This document shows, piece by piece, positions 13,998 to 21,370 of a stretch of DNA of 21,685 bases. The notes below the pieces were generated by a model. That model was not told the origin of the DNA. It worked only from the letters and a program-made list of their open reading frames with translations, and made no database searches. The translations under genes were made by a program, and so were the position numbers. Each line of letters begins with the position of its first letter. Position 1 is the stretch's first letter. This stretch comes from Clostridia bacterium (GTDB lineage Bacteria > Bacillota > Clostridia > Oscillospirales > Ruminococcaceae): NCBI GenBank assembly GCA_021152595.1, contig JAGKVC010000048.1, forward strand, positions 1 to 21,685, written 5' to 3'.

Positions 13998-14867
13998 ATG
14001 CCGATTCTGGAAGCCAAGAATCTAACCTATACCTACAGCATCGGTTCGCCGTTTGAAAAGACGGCGATTGACCACATTGACCTGCAAATCGAGCAGGGGG
14101 ATTTTGTCGGCATCATCGGGCATACGGGCTCGGGCAAATCGACGCTCATGCAGATGATGAACGGTCTGCTCAAGCCGACAGAGGGAACCGTCCTGCTTGA
14201 CGGAAAGGATATCTGGGAGAAGGGCGCCGACCGCCGCGCCGTGCGTTTTCAGGTCGGGCTGGTGTTCCAGTATCCGGAATATCAGCTTTTTGAGGAGACT
14301 GTCTATAAGGATATTGCATTCGGTCCGAAGAATATGGGGCTGGATGAAAAGGAGATCGACCGCAGAGTACGCGGGACCGCGGAGGTCGTGGGACTGAGCG
14401 AGGAGCTGCTGGAGAAGCCGCCCTATGCGCTTTCCGGCGGACAGAAGCGACGTGTTGCGATCGCCGGTGTCATGGCGATGGAGCCGAAGGTTCTGATTCT
14501 CGATGAACCGACAGCCGGTCTTGATCCGAAGGGCAGAACGACGATCCTGACGCAGCTATCCGCCTATCAGAAGCGCACCGGCTGTACGGTGATGCTTGTC
14601 TCGCACAGCATGGAGGATGTTGCAAAATACGTCTCGAAGCTGCTGGTGCTTTCGCATGCGAAGATTGTCTGCTATGATACGCCGTCGAATGTCTTTGCAC
14701 GCGGCGATTCGCTCGAGGAGATGGGACTTGCCCTGCCGCAGATCACGCGCGTATTCCACGGTCTGCGTGCGCGCGGCATCGACTTCCCCGATGAGGTGTA
14801 TACGGTCAAATACGGCGCGGAGCTGCTGCTGAAGGCGCTTGCAGAAAGGGGCGGCAGATCATGCTGA
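13998..14867 (+). CDS. ecfA2: Energy-coupling factor transporter ATPase EcfA2
   Basis: This 289-residue ATPase is the partner of EcfA1. It has Walker A GHTGSGKST (41-49), the EcfA2-type Q-loop 'QYPEYQLFEETVYKDIAFG', signature LSGGQKRRVAIAG, Walker B 'VLILDEPTAGLD' and 'LVSHSMEDVAKY'. AAAGGAA precedes ATG 13998. It is separated from ecfA1 by 81 bases, longer than any other gap in this block; I see only a short CATCC/GGATG inverted repeat there. It overlaps ecfT by 7 bases, so both are made together. Confidence 0.96.
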   Translation: MPILEAKNLTYTYSIGSPFEKTAIDHIDLQIEQGDFVGIIGHTGSGKSTLMQMMNGLLKPTEGTVLLDGKDIWEKGADRRAVRFQVGLVFQYPEYQLFEETVYKDIAFGPKNMGLDEKEIDRRVRGTAEVVGLSEELLEKPPYALSGGQKRRVAIAGVMAMEPKVLILDEPTAGLDPKGRTTILTQLSAYQKRTGCTVMLVSHSMEDVAKYVSKLLVLSHAKIVCYDTPSNVFARGDSLEEMGLALPQITRVFHGLRARGIDFPDEVYTVKYGAELLLKALAERGGRSC

Positions 14868-15667
14868 AGGATATCACACTCGGGCAGTATTTCCCGATGG
14901 ACAGCGTCGTTCACAAGATGGACGCGCGCTATAAGATCATCATAACGCTGCTGTTCCTTGTGATGCTGTTCTGGGGGCAGCATCTGACCTCGCTGATTGC
15001 CGGACTGATTTTCGTCATCATCGCAACGGTCTGTTCCAAAATCCCCCCGAAGATGATTGTCAAGAGCATCAAGCCGATTGTCCCGATTCTGATCGTGACC
15101 GGTCTGCTGAATCTCTTTATGCTGGACGGCGGCAAGACCTATTTTGCGTGGAAATTCATCAAGATCACCGAGCAGGGCGTGCAGACCTCGATTTTCATGC
15201 TGGTGCGTATCTGTCTGCTGATCGCCGGAACCTCGCTGCTGACCTACACGACATCCCCGATTGTGCTGACCGATGCGATTGAGTCGCTGCTTTCGCCGCT
15301 CAAGAAGCTGAAAATGCCGGTTCACGAGCTTGCGATGATGATGACGATTGCGCTGCGGTTCATCCCGACGCTGATCGAGGAGACCGATAAGATCATGGCG
15401 GCGCAGAAGGCACGCGGTGCCGATATGGAAAGCGGCAGCCTGATCCAGCGTGCGCATGCGCTGATTCCGATTCTGATTCCGCTGTTTGTATCGGCATTCC
15501 GGCGCGCCGAGGAGCTTGCGCTGGCGATGGAATGCCGCTGCTATCACGGCGGAGAGGGCAGAACGCGGCTGCGCGAGCTGAAATCCGGCATGCGTGATTA
15601 CATTGCGCTTGCGTTCACGATTCTGCTGTTTGCGGCAGTGATCGTCCTGAATATTCTGCTGCATTGA
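14861..15667 (+). CDS. ecfT: Energy-coupling factor transmembrane protein EcfT
   Basis: EcfT is the membrane scaffold that connects the ATPase pair with the substrate-binding S component. This 268-residue protein has about five to six membrane segments and the two coupling-helix motifs 'AQKARGADME' and 'AMECRCYHGGEGRT'. The N-terminus 'TLGQYFPMDSVVHKMDARYKI' is family-typical. ATG lies 7 bases inside ecfA2. The gene that follows is a YfhO-like protein rather than truA directly. Confidence 0.96.
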   Translation: MLKDITLGQYFPMDSVVHKMDARYKIIITLLFLVMLFWGQHLTSLIAGLIFVIIATVCSKIPPKMIVKSIKPIVPILIVTGLLNLFMLDGGKTYFAWKFIKITEQGVQTSIFMLVRICLLIAGTSLLTYTTSPIVLTDAIESLLSPLKKLKMPVHELAMMMTIALRFIPTLIEETDKIMAAQKARGADMESGSLIQRAHALIPILIPLFVSAFRRAEELALAMECRCYHGGEGRTRLRELKSGMRDYIALAFTILLFAAVIVLNILLH

Positions 15668-15668
15668 T

Positions 15669-18269
15669 ATGAAAGAACGAATGAAACCGCATCTGTACCG
15701 GATGCTGAGCTTTCTGATCCCGTGCTGCATCATGCTGATTGTATTCGCGCTGAACGGCAAATATCCGTTCGGACCGGATGCGGCGCTGGAATCGGATGCG
15801 GCAGCGCAGTATTATCCGTTTCTGCTGCTGCTGCGCAGGACCGTCCGTTCGGGCGGCAGCCTGCTTTATACATGGCGCGCCGGATTCGGTACAAATTTCT
15901 GGGCGCTGATCGCGTATTACTGTCTGAACCCGTGGAACCTGATTGCGATTGCCCTGCCGGAATCACTGGTGCAGGGATTTCTCTCGCTGTCGCTGTGTAT
16001 CCGGATCGGGCTTGCGGGATTGTTCACCGCCGTCCTGATGCAGACGATCTCGAAAAAGCAGGATCTTTCGATCGTGATTTTCGCGTCGCTGTACGGGCTG
16101 AGCGAATGGTTTGTCTGGAATTATTTTCAGATGATCTGGCTGGATGCCGCGGCGCTGCTGCCGCTGCTGCTGGCAGGGATGCTCCGGCTGGTGCGTGACG
16201 GGCGCTGTAAAATGTTCATCACCGTGCTTGTGATCTCCCTGATCTGCAATCCGTATTTCAGCTTCATCACCTGCACAATGACATTTTTGTGCTGGATCTG
16301 CGCGCTGATCATCCTGAAAAAGCCGCTGCGGAATCTGCACCGAGAGGCAGGGCGTTTCTTCGGGAGCGCATTGCTTGCAGGCGGATTATCCGCGGTGATC
16401 CTGATTCCGGTCGCATTTGCGATCCGGACGACGGGTGCTTCGGCGCAGCAGCTTCCGGATCTGCTGACGGTACCGGACAGCTTTCCGGCGCTGCTCGGCA
16501 GACTGGTCTCAATGACCTATCCGATCCAGCATATCGGGCTGCCGAATCTCTCCGGTACGATGCTCGGTGTGCTGCTCTTTACCGGATATCTCACGGCAAA
16601 GCGGATTCCGCTGCGTGAGCGCCTGACAGTGGGCGCGCTGCTGGGATTTCTGCTTGTGAGCCTCTGGTATCCGCCGCTGAATTACATCTGGCACGGGCTG
16701 CATGTCCCGAACGGCTTTATCCACCGGTTTGCATTTCTCGTGCCGTTTGTCCTGCTGATGGCAGGCTGGCGCTTCACCGGGACGCTTTCAGAGGCAGATC
16801 CGCTTCCGAAAAAGCCGCGCATGGTGCAGCTTGGCGTGATGCTTGCGGTGGCGCTCGGGATCTGCGGACTCGCCGTCATATATGATACAACGGATATCAT
16901 CCTTGTATCGGTGGTCTTTGCTGCCGGATACAGCCTGCTGTATCTCTGGCGGTATCTGAAGCCGCAGAACAGCGGACTGATTGCCGGTGTCCTGCTGCTG
17001 ACAGTCTGCGCGGAGTCATTTGTATCCGTACATATGCTTGTGCAGTATCTTCCGGTGATCTATCAGGCATCCGATCTGACCGCCGCGCCGGAGCAAAACA
17101 AAGCTGCTGCGGCGATCCGTGAAGCAGAAGGGGACAGTCCGGCGCGCACGGCGTTTATGACGGGATACGGCTTCAATCCGGAGCTGTTCTGTGATCTGCC
17201 GTATGGCGGAACGCTCTATTCCTCGATGATTCCGGGTGATTTTGCCGATGCGCTTTCCTATCTCGGGATTTATTCCGGCGCAGATCTGAACCGGTATTTC
17301 TATCATCCGCTGCCGCCGCTTTCGATGCTTCTGACGGATATCCGCTATGTGATCGCACCGAACGGTGCCGATGTACCGTCAGCGTATTATCAGCCGCTCG
17401 GTGATACCTGTGCATTGCAGTTCACATATGATACGCCGTTCGGCTTCTGCATCCCTGCACCGCTGGATACCGCGCAGAAGGGGAGCCTTCCGGAACGTCA
17501 GAACCACCTGTTCCGGCAGATTACCGGCATGGATTCCGATATCTGCGCAGAGCTGTCTCCGGAGATTACATTCCCCGGCACGGATTTCACCGCGGACGGA
17601 AACACGATTCATTTCCGCACCGGCGCAAAAAAAGCAAATGCCGTGACCTATACCTTTACCGCCGATGCAGACGGCTGGTATCTGTTTGACCTGCTGCCGG
17701 ATGATGCACTTTGCAGCGCCGTCAGGCAGTATTCCGTCAAATGTGACGGCAGGGAAATCGAATCGAGGCTTCTGCTCAAAGGCGAGACCTTCGAGCGCCT
17801 GAATATCATGCGCGCCGTCGGTGACTGCAAAGCCGGTCAGAAAATCCAGATCAAAATGACATTCGGCGAGGAGGCAGAGGGCAGCCTGCAAATCTGCGCC
17901 GCAAGACTGGATGAAGCGGCATTTGCGGAGGCTTATGCGCTGATCACGGCAAATGCGGCGACCGATGTGCAGGTGCAGGACAGATCCATCCGCCTGAACA
18001 TCACAGCGACAGAAGACCGTCCGCTGCTCTGGCTGCCGGTCCCGTATGAAAAGGGCTGGCGCGCCGAGATCGACGGACAGAAGGCGGAGATCACAGAGGC
18101 GATGTCCGGCATGCTCGGGCTCCGGCTCACAGCAGGCGCGCACACCGTCCGCCTGACCTATCTGCCGCAGGGATTTCCGGCAGGCTGTGCGGTCAGCATG
18201 GTCAGCATCCTGCTCTGCGTGATGCTTGGTCTTAGCAAATCCGGAAAAATCCGCACGAAGGAGAACTGA
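15669..18269 (+). CDS. YfhO-family membrane protein (putative GT-C glycosyltransferase)
   Basis: This is an 866-residue multi-pass protein. YfhO-family proteins are large GT-C-type enzymes implicated in glycosylating envelope polymers such as lipoteichoic acid in B. subtilis. Family marks here are a first membrane segment (about 12-29) followed by an acidic loop with E41-S-D43 before 'AAAQYYPFLLLLRR', 'TWRAGFGTN', 'WLDAAALLPLLL', 'NPYFSF' and 'HRFAFLVPFVLL'. About twelve hydrophobic segments fill residues 12-450; a large beta-rich domain (about 470-830) is presumably outside, and a last membrane segment ends the chain. ATG 15669 follows the ecfT stop by one base with no clear ribosome site, so it likely depends on translational coupling. 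The acceptor is unknown. Confidence 0.87.
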   Translation: MKERMKPHLYRMLSFLIPCCIMLIVFALNGKYPFGPDAALESDAAAQYYPFLLLLRRTVRSGGSLLYTWRAGFGTNFWALIAYYCLNPWNLIAIALPESLVQGFLSLSLCIRIGLAGLFTAVLMQTISKKQDLSIVIFASLYGLSEWFVWNYFQMIWLDAAALLPLLLAGMLRLVRDGRCKMFITVLVISLICNPYFSFITCTMTFLCWICALIILKKPLRNLHREAGRFFGSALLAGGLSAVILIPVAFAIRTTGASAQQLPDLLTVPDSFPALLGRLVSMTYPIQHIGLPNLSGTMLGVLLFTGYLTAKRIPLRERLTVGALLGFLLVSLWYPPLNYIWHGLHVPNGFIHRFAFLVPFVLLMAGWRFTGTLSEADPLPKKPRMVQLGVMLAVALGICGLAVIYDTTDIILVSVVFAAGYSLLYLWRYLKPQNSGLIAGVLLLTVCAESFVSVHMLVQYLPVIYQASDLTAAPEQNKAAAAIREAEGDSPARTAFMTGYGFNPELFCDLPYGGTLYSSMIPGDFADALSYLGIYSGADLNRYFYHPLPPLSMLLTDIRYVIAPNGADVPSAYYQPLGDTCALQFTYDTPFGFCIPAPLDTAQKGSLPERQNHLFRQITGMDSDICAELSPEITFPGTDFTADGNTIHFRTGAKKANAVTYTFTADADGWYLFDLLPDDALCSAVRQYSVKCDGREIESRLLLKGETFERLNIMRAVGDCKAGQKIQIKMTFGEEAEGSLQICAARLDEAAFAEAYALITANAATDVQVQDRSIRLNITATEDRPLLWLPVPYEKGWRAEIDGQKAEITEAMSGMLGLRLTAGAHTVRLTYLPQGFPAGCAVSMVSILLCVMLGLSKSGKIRTKEN

Positions 18270-19028
18270 ATGCGCACTCTCAAAATGACAATCGCATACC
18301 GCGGCACGCATTATCACGGATTCCAGCGTCAGCCGAATGCCGCGACGGTGCAGGGTGAGCTGGAGCAGCAGCTTGCGCGCGTGCTGAACGGTCCCGTGAC
18401 CGCATATGGCTGTTCGCGGACGGATACCGGCGTCCATGCCAACATGTTCGTGCTGCATCTGCATACAGAGCGTGAGATCCGCTGCAAAAATCTGGTGCGC
18501 GCACTGAACGGCTATCTGCCGGATGATATTTCCGTGCTGGACTGCGAGGATGCACCGGCGGAATTCCATGCGCGCTTTGACTGCAAGGGCAAGGAATATC
18601 TCTACCGCATCCACAATCACGAGAGCAAAAACCCGTTCCTGACGGATCTGGCGTTTCATTACCGCAGACCGCTCGATATTGAGAAGATCCGCTATGCGGC
18701 ATCGCAGGTGACCGGCACACGGGATTTCCACAGCTTTTGTGCGCAGGCAACACCGGAGACAAACTGCATCCGCACGATCTACGGCACATCCGTCGAGGCG
18801 TCCGGCAGTGATGTCGCAATCCGGATCCGCGGCGACGGCTTCCTCTATAATATGGTGCGGATCTTTGTCGGGACGCTGCTCGATATCAATGAGGGCGTCT
18901 TTCCGCCCGATGCCATGCCGCAGATTCTCGCCGCAAAGGATCGTCTTGCGGCAGGCAGAACGGCAATGGCGCACGGTCTTTATCTGAATCAGGTATTCTA
19001 TTCGGAAGCTGATTGCAGGAATATGTAA
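18270..19028 (+). CDS. truA: tRNA pseudouridine(38-40) synthase TruA
   Basis: TruA isomerises uridine to pseudouridine at positions 38-40 of the anticodon arm of many tRNAs. This 252-residue protein has the catalytic Asp52 in 'CSRTDTGVHA', the N-terminal 'IAYRGTHYHGFQRQP', 'KEYLYRI' and the C-terminal 'IRIRGDGFLYNMVRIFVGTLL', all diagnostic. ATG comes directly after the YfhO stop codon, with AAGGAG (18257-18262) before it. truA normally follows ecfT in Firmicutes, so the YfhO gene interrupts the usual pairing. Confidence 0.97.
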   Translation: MRTLKMTIAYRGTHYHGFQRQPNAATVQGELEQQLARVLNGPVTAYGCSRTDTGVHANMFVLHLHTEREIRCKNLVRALNGYLPDDISVLDCEDAPAEFHARFDCKGKEYLYRIHNHESKNPFLTDLAFHYRRPLDIEKIRYAASQVTGTRDFHSFCAQATPETNCIRTIYGTSVEASGSDVAIRIRGDGFLYNMVRIFVGTLLDINEGVFPPDAMPQILAAKDRLAAGRTAMAHGLYLNQVFYSEADCRNM

Positions 19029-19063
19029 CCACAGAACCGGACAAAAGAAAGAAGGGCTGCAAT

Positions 19064-20278
19064 TTGGAAAAGAAAAAAACGGGAACAAAGCCCGTCAAAA
19101 GCGGCAGCGCTGCAAAGGATATCTATGCAATGCGAAAGCGGAAAAAGCGGCGCAAGGTTTTGAAGCAGAGCATCTGGCTTCTGCTGCTTGCCGTGACGAT
19201 TCTGGTGCTGTATCAGCGGCGTGATTCATGGATGCCGAAGCTCGAGACGATCGGCGTGCGGCATCAGAGTCAGCAGCCGGTCGGGCCGGGCAGCACGGAC
19301 GGCAATTTCCCGATCTCGATTTACGGCGACAAGGATTACCGGCTCGCGGAGGCAGGCGGCAAGCTGCTTGTCCTGAGTGATTCCTACCTTTATACGTATG
19401 AGACGGACGGCAGTCTCGCGTCTGCAAGGCAGCACACCTACGGAAATGCGATGCTCCAGACCGCCGGCGAATACGCGCTGGTCTATGAGAACGGCGGCAC
19501 GCGCTTCCGTCTGGATACGACCGCGAAAAACCGCTTTGAAAAGACGCTTTCCGATCCGATTGTCTTCGGCAGAGTCTCGGAGAACGGCCTGACCGCGCTC
19601 GTGACGGGCTCGACAAGCTGCGCCTGCAAAATGTTCGTTTTCAACAACAAGGGACAGCAGCTTTATGAGCGGAACTGTGTGGAGCGGATCGCAGATCTGG
19701 CGTTTCATCCGGATGAGGGCGGCTGCTATGCGGTGCGGCTCGAAGCGGAGAACGGCGTCATGAAATCTGTCGTAAATTCATACAGTTTTTCGTCCGAAGA
19801 GAGCATTTGGACGAGTCAACCCCTTGACATGCTCGCAATTTCGGTATATAATACCATAGAGGGGGATGTCTTCATTCTCGGAGATACAAAGTGCTGTTAT
19901 CTGGATCCGCTCGGAACGGTCAAAACGACCTATACCTATCCGGATGCACTGGTGCGCGGCGTATTTTCCGGCAATGCGGCAGCACTTCTGCTCGGAAACG
20001 ATGAAACGCGGACAAAGACCGTCGTCATTCTGAGCGGCCCGTCCGGCTCTCCGGCTGTCCGGACATACGAAAAGGATGTCCGGGATATCGGCTTTGTGCC
20101 GGAGGATGAGGCACTGCTCGTTCAGATGCGCAAGGAAATTGAGACGCTCAGCTATCAGTGTAATGTGATGGGGACAACGCCCGTGGAGGAAAGCTATGAC
20201 GGCTTCCTGCGGATCGGACGCAATCTGTTCCTGCATAATTACGATCACATCAACCGTCTGGAATATCCCGCTTCCTGA
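19064..20278 (+). CDS. DUF5711-like membrane protein
   Basis: This 404-residue protein has a very basic N-terminus (KKKTGTKP..., MRKRKKRRKV), one membrane segment (about 36-50) and a long outer domain of short repeated strands that looks like a beta-propeller, e.g. 'KLLVLSDSYLYTYETDGS' and 'YALVYENGGTRFRLD'. This arrangement and the repeats match DUF5711 of Clostridia, a family with no assigned function. I chose TTG 19064 because AAGAAGGG (19049-19056) lies ahead; the frame also opens at 19013 inside truA, and ATG 19130 would trim the basic tail. It is followed by the CvpA-like and ClpC-like genes. A perfect promoter sequence lies inside it. Confidence 0.82.
   Translation: MEKKKTGTKPVKSGSAAKDIYAMRKRKKRRKVLKQSIWLLLLAVTILVLYQRRDSWMPKLETIGVRHQSQQPVGPGSTDGNFPISIYGDKDYRLAEAGGKLLVLSDSYLYTYETDGSLASARQHTYGNAMLQTAGEYALVYENGGTRFRLDTTAKNRFEKTLSDPIVFGRVSENGLTALVTGSTSCACKMFVFNNKGQQLYERNCVERIADLAFHPDEGGCYAVRLEAENGVMKSVVNSYSFSSEESIWTSQPLDMLAISVYNTIEGDVFILGDTKCCYLDPLGTVKTTYTYPDALVRGVFSGNAAALLLGNDETRTKTVVILSGPSGSPAVRTYEKDVRDIGFVPEDEALLVQMRKEIETLSYQCNVMGTTPVEESYDGFLRIGRNLFLHNYDHINRLEYPAS
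19824..19852 (+). promoter_or_regulatory. Perfect consensus sigma-A promoter inside the DUF5711 gene
   Basis: TTGACA (19824-19829), a 17-base spacer (19830-19846) and TATAAT (19847-19852) make an exact consensus housekeeping promoter reading the same way as the genes. The expected start is about 19859, roughly 495 bases before the cvpA start. The surrounding bases 19760-19860 are richer in A and T than the neighbouring coding sequence. GAGGGGG (19859-19865) directly abuts an out-of-frame ATG of 55 codons that has no supporting features, so the main role is probably cvpA expression. Confidence 0.6.
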
Positions 20279-20296
20279 GCGCGCCCGATCCGGGCA

Positions 20297-20330
20297 AATA
20301 AAAAAATTGCATTCGCGCAAAAGCGAAATG
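20297..20330 (-). terminator. Intrinsic terminator-like structure on the minus strand
   Basis: On the minus strand, CATTTCGC and GCGAATG (complement of 20323-20330 and 20310-20316) form a 7-pair stem with one bulged base and a 6-base loop. Two bases later comes a run of seven T, then A and three T. On the plus strand no T-run follows, so it would stop only antisense transcription coming from the cvpA side. A second small stem, GCCCG/CGGGC (20283-20295), lies next to it. Confidence 0.4.
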
Positions 20331-20354
20331 TGAAGAACAACGGAGGACTTGTGC

Positions 20355-21269
20355 ATGAGCACATCATTGTGGTGGATCTTTGATCTCGCAGTCATTCTGA
20401 TTGCAGTCTATGTCATAGCGGTGAACGCGAAGCGCGGCGTAACAAAGTCGATCATTCTCGGCATCGGCTATGTTGTGACGATGGTCGCAGCATCCCTGCT
20501 TGCAGCGGCGGCTGCACCGGCACTTTACAGTTCAGTTGCATATGACAATAATATCACCGGCATTCTGACAGCCAATCAGCATACAGATTTTGCACAGATT
20601 TTCACGGACGCACTCAACGGACAGCATTACGGCTTCACGGCAGATGTAAGAGATGTCAGCAAAATCCTGAATGATCCCGATCTGAATCAGGAGTTCGATT
20701 CCGCCCTGTATGATTATGCATGCGATAAGGTCGGCGGAACGGTTGCAATGCGGTCGGATTTTGACAATGCACTGCGCAGTGCGTTTATCTCGCAGTACGG
20801 TCATGAGCTTGGCGAGCGTCTGCCGAAGTATGTCCGGATGAATTTTGAGCAGGAGGTGCGCGACGATCCCGAAATGATGCGGAAGCTGATCGCCGTGAAC
20901 TATGATCCGGATCTTTCGCGTGAGGAGCGTGCGGATGTTCTGGAGCAGCATTTCGCATCCAAGCCGACCACGCAGGTTTTGCAGATTTTCATTTACTTTA
21001 TCATCTTCTCGATTGTCATGGTGATTGTCGCCCTGATCAGCGCCGTCATGCAGAATAAGCTGTTCTTCAATATCCAGAATTCGACCGACCACGCCGTCGG
21101 TGCGCTGCTGGGCATTCTGGAGGCAGGTGCAATGCTGGTGCTGCTGACATTGCTTGTGCGGCTGATTGTCCTGCTGACAGGCGGCAGCACCGCGCTGTTC
21201 AATGACGAAACGATCTCGCATTCGATGCTGTTCGGTTTCCTCTATGACAACCTGAGTATTTTGCTATAA
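20355..21269 (+). CDS. CvpA-like membrane protein with large insertion
   Basis: This 304-residue protein starts at ATG 20355, eight bases after GGAGGA (20342-20347). Two N-terminal membrane segments (about 9-24 and 33-57), with 'AKRGVTKSI' between them, and two C-terminal ones (about 209-230 and 248-273) with 'STDHAVGALLGILEAGAML' match the colicin-V-production protein family, where G-LG between helices is conserved. CvpA is usually around 160-190 residues; here some 147 residues, largely acidic and helical, separate the second and third segments. CvpA is an envelope protein with roles in bile and stress tolerance in enterobacteria; its mechanism is unknown. It lies between DUF5711 and the ClpC-like gene. 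Confidence 0.82.
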   Translation: MSTSLWWIFDLAVILIAVYVIAVNAKRGVTKSIILGIGYVVTMVAASLLAAAAAPALYSSVAYDNNITGILTANQHTDFAQIFTDALNGQHYGFTADVRDVSKILNDPDLNQEFDSALYDYACDKVGGTVAMRSDFDNALRSAFISQYGHELGERLPKYVRMNFEQEVRDDPEMMRKLIAVNYDPDLSREERADVLEQHFASKPTTQVLQIFIYFIIFSIVMVIVALISAVMQNKLFFNIQNSTDHAVGALLGILEAGAMLVLLTLLVRLIVLLTGGSTALFNDETISHSMLFGFLYDNLSILL

Positions 21270-21277
21270 GATATGAA

Positions 21278-21326
21278 GCACCTCTGCCGCGGAATCTGCC
21301 GCTGCAGAGGCGCTGTATTCCATTTT
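21278..21326 (+). terminator. Strong hairpin after cvpA, probable weak terminator
   Basis: CCTCTGC (21281-21287) pairs with GCAGAGG (21304-21310), and inside it GCGG (21289-21292) pairs with CCGC (21299-21302) around a 6-base loop; GC/GC pairs add to the outer end. A T-containing tract, TGTATTCCATTTT, follows but is interrupted, so termination may be partial, letting some transcripts reach the ClpC-like gene. Confidence 0.55.
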
Positions 21327-21341
21327 GAGAAAGGAGCGCGT

Positions 21342-21358
21342 CCCTGAGAAAGTCAGGG
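21342..21358 (+). promoter_or_regulatory. Leader hairpin between two ribosome-site-like sequences
   Basis: CCCTGA (21342-21347) and TCAGGG (21353-21358) form a perfect 6-pair stem with a 5-base loop in the leader of the ClpC-like gene. It lies between AAAGGAG (21330-21336) and the GGAG (21362-21365) that serves the start codon. It could regulate translation or mRNA stability. No CIRCE or CtsR-like operator was seen here. Confidence 0.35.
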
Positions 21359-21370
21359 GCCGGAGAAAAT

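Noticed and set aside
15380..15560. EcfT second coupling motif reads C-R-C rather than the textbook A-R-G
   Set aside because: The central Arg is kept and small or Cys residues at the flanking sites seem tolerated in clostridial EcfT; not strong evidence of altered function.
14672..15760. Minus-strand open frame of 362 codons opposite ecfA2/ecfT
   Set aside because: Low-complexity Gln/Arg/His-rich product opposite certain genes; a shadow of codon bias.
17379..19088. Long minus-strand open frame of 569 codons across YfhO and truA
   Set aside because: It lies opposite two strongly supported genes; it is Cys-, Arg- and His-rich with no recognisable motif. High GC and few sense TTA, CTA and TCA codons explain the absence of antisense stops.
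19866..20033. 55-codon out-of-frame ORF downstream of the internal promoter
   Set aside because: GAGGGGG directly abuts its ATG (19866), so there is no usual spacing, and the product has no recognisable feature and a composition like a shadow frame.
20283..20306. Plus-strand terminator at the GCCCG/CGGGC stem
   Set aside because: The stem has only a 3-base loop and is followed by A-rich rather than T-rich sequence.
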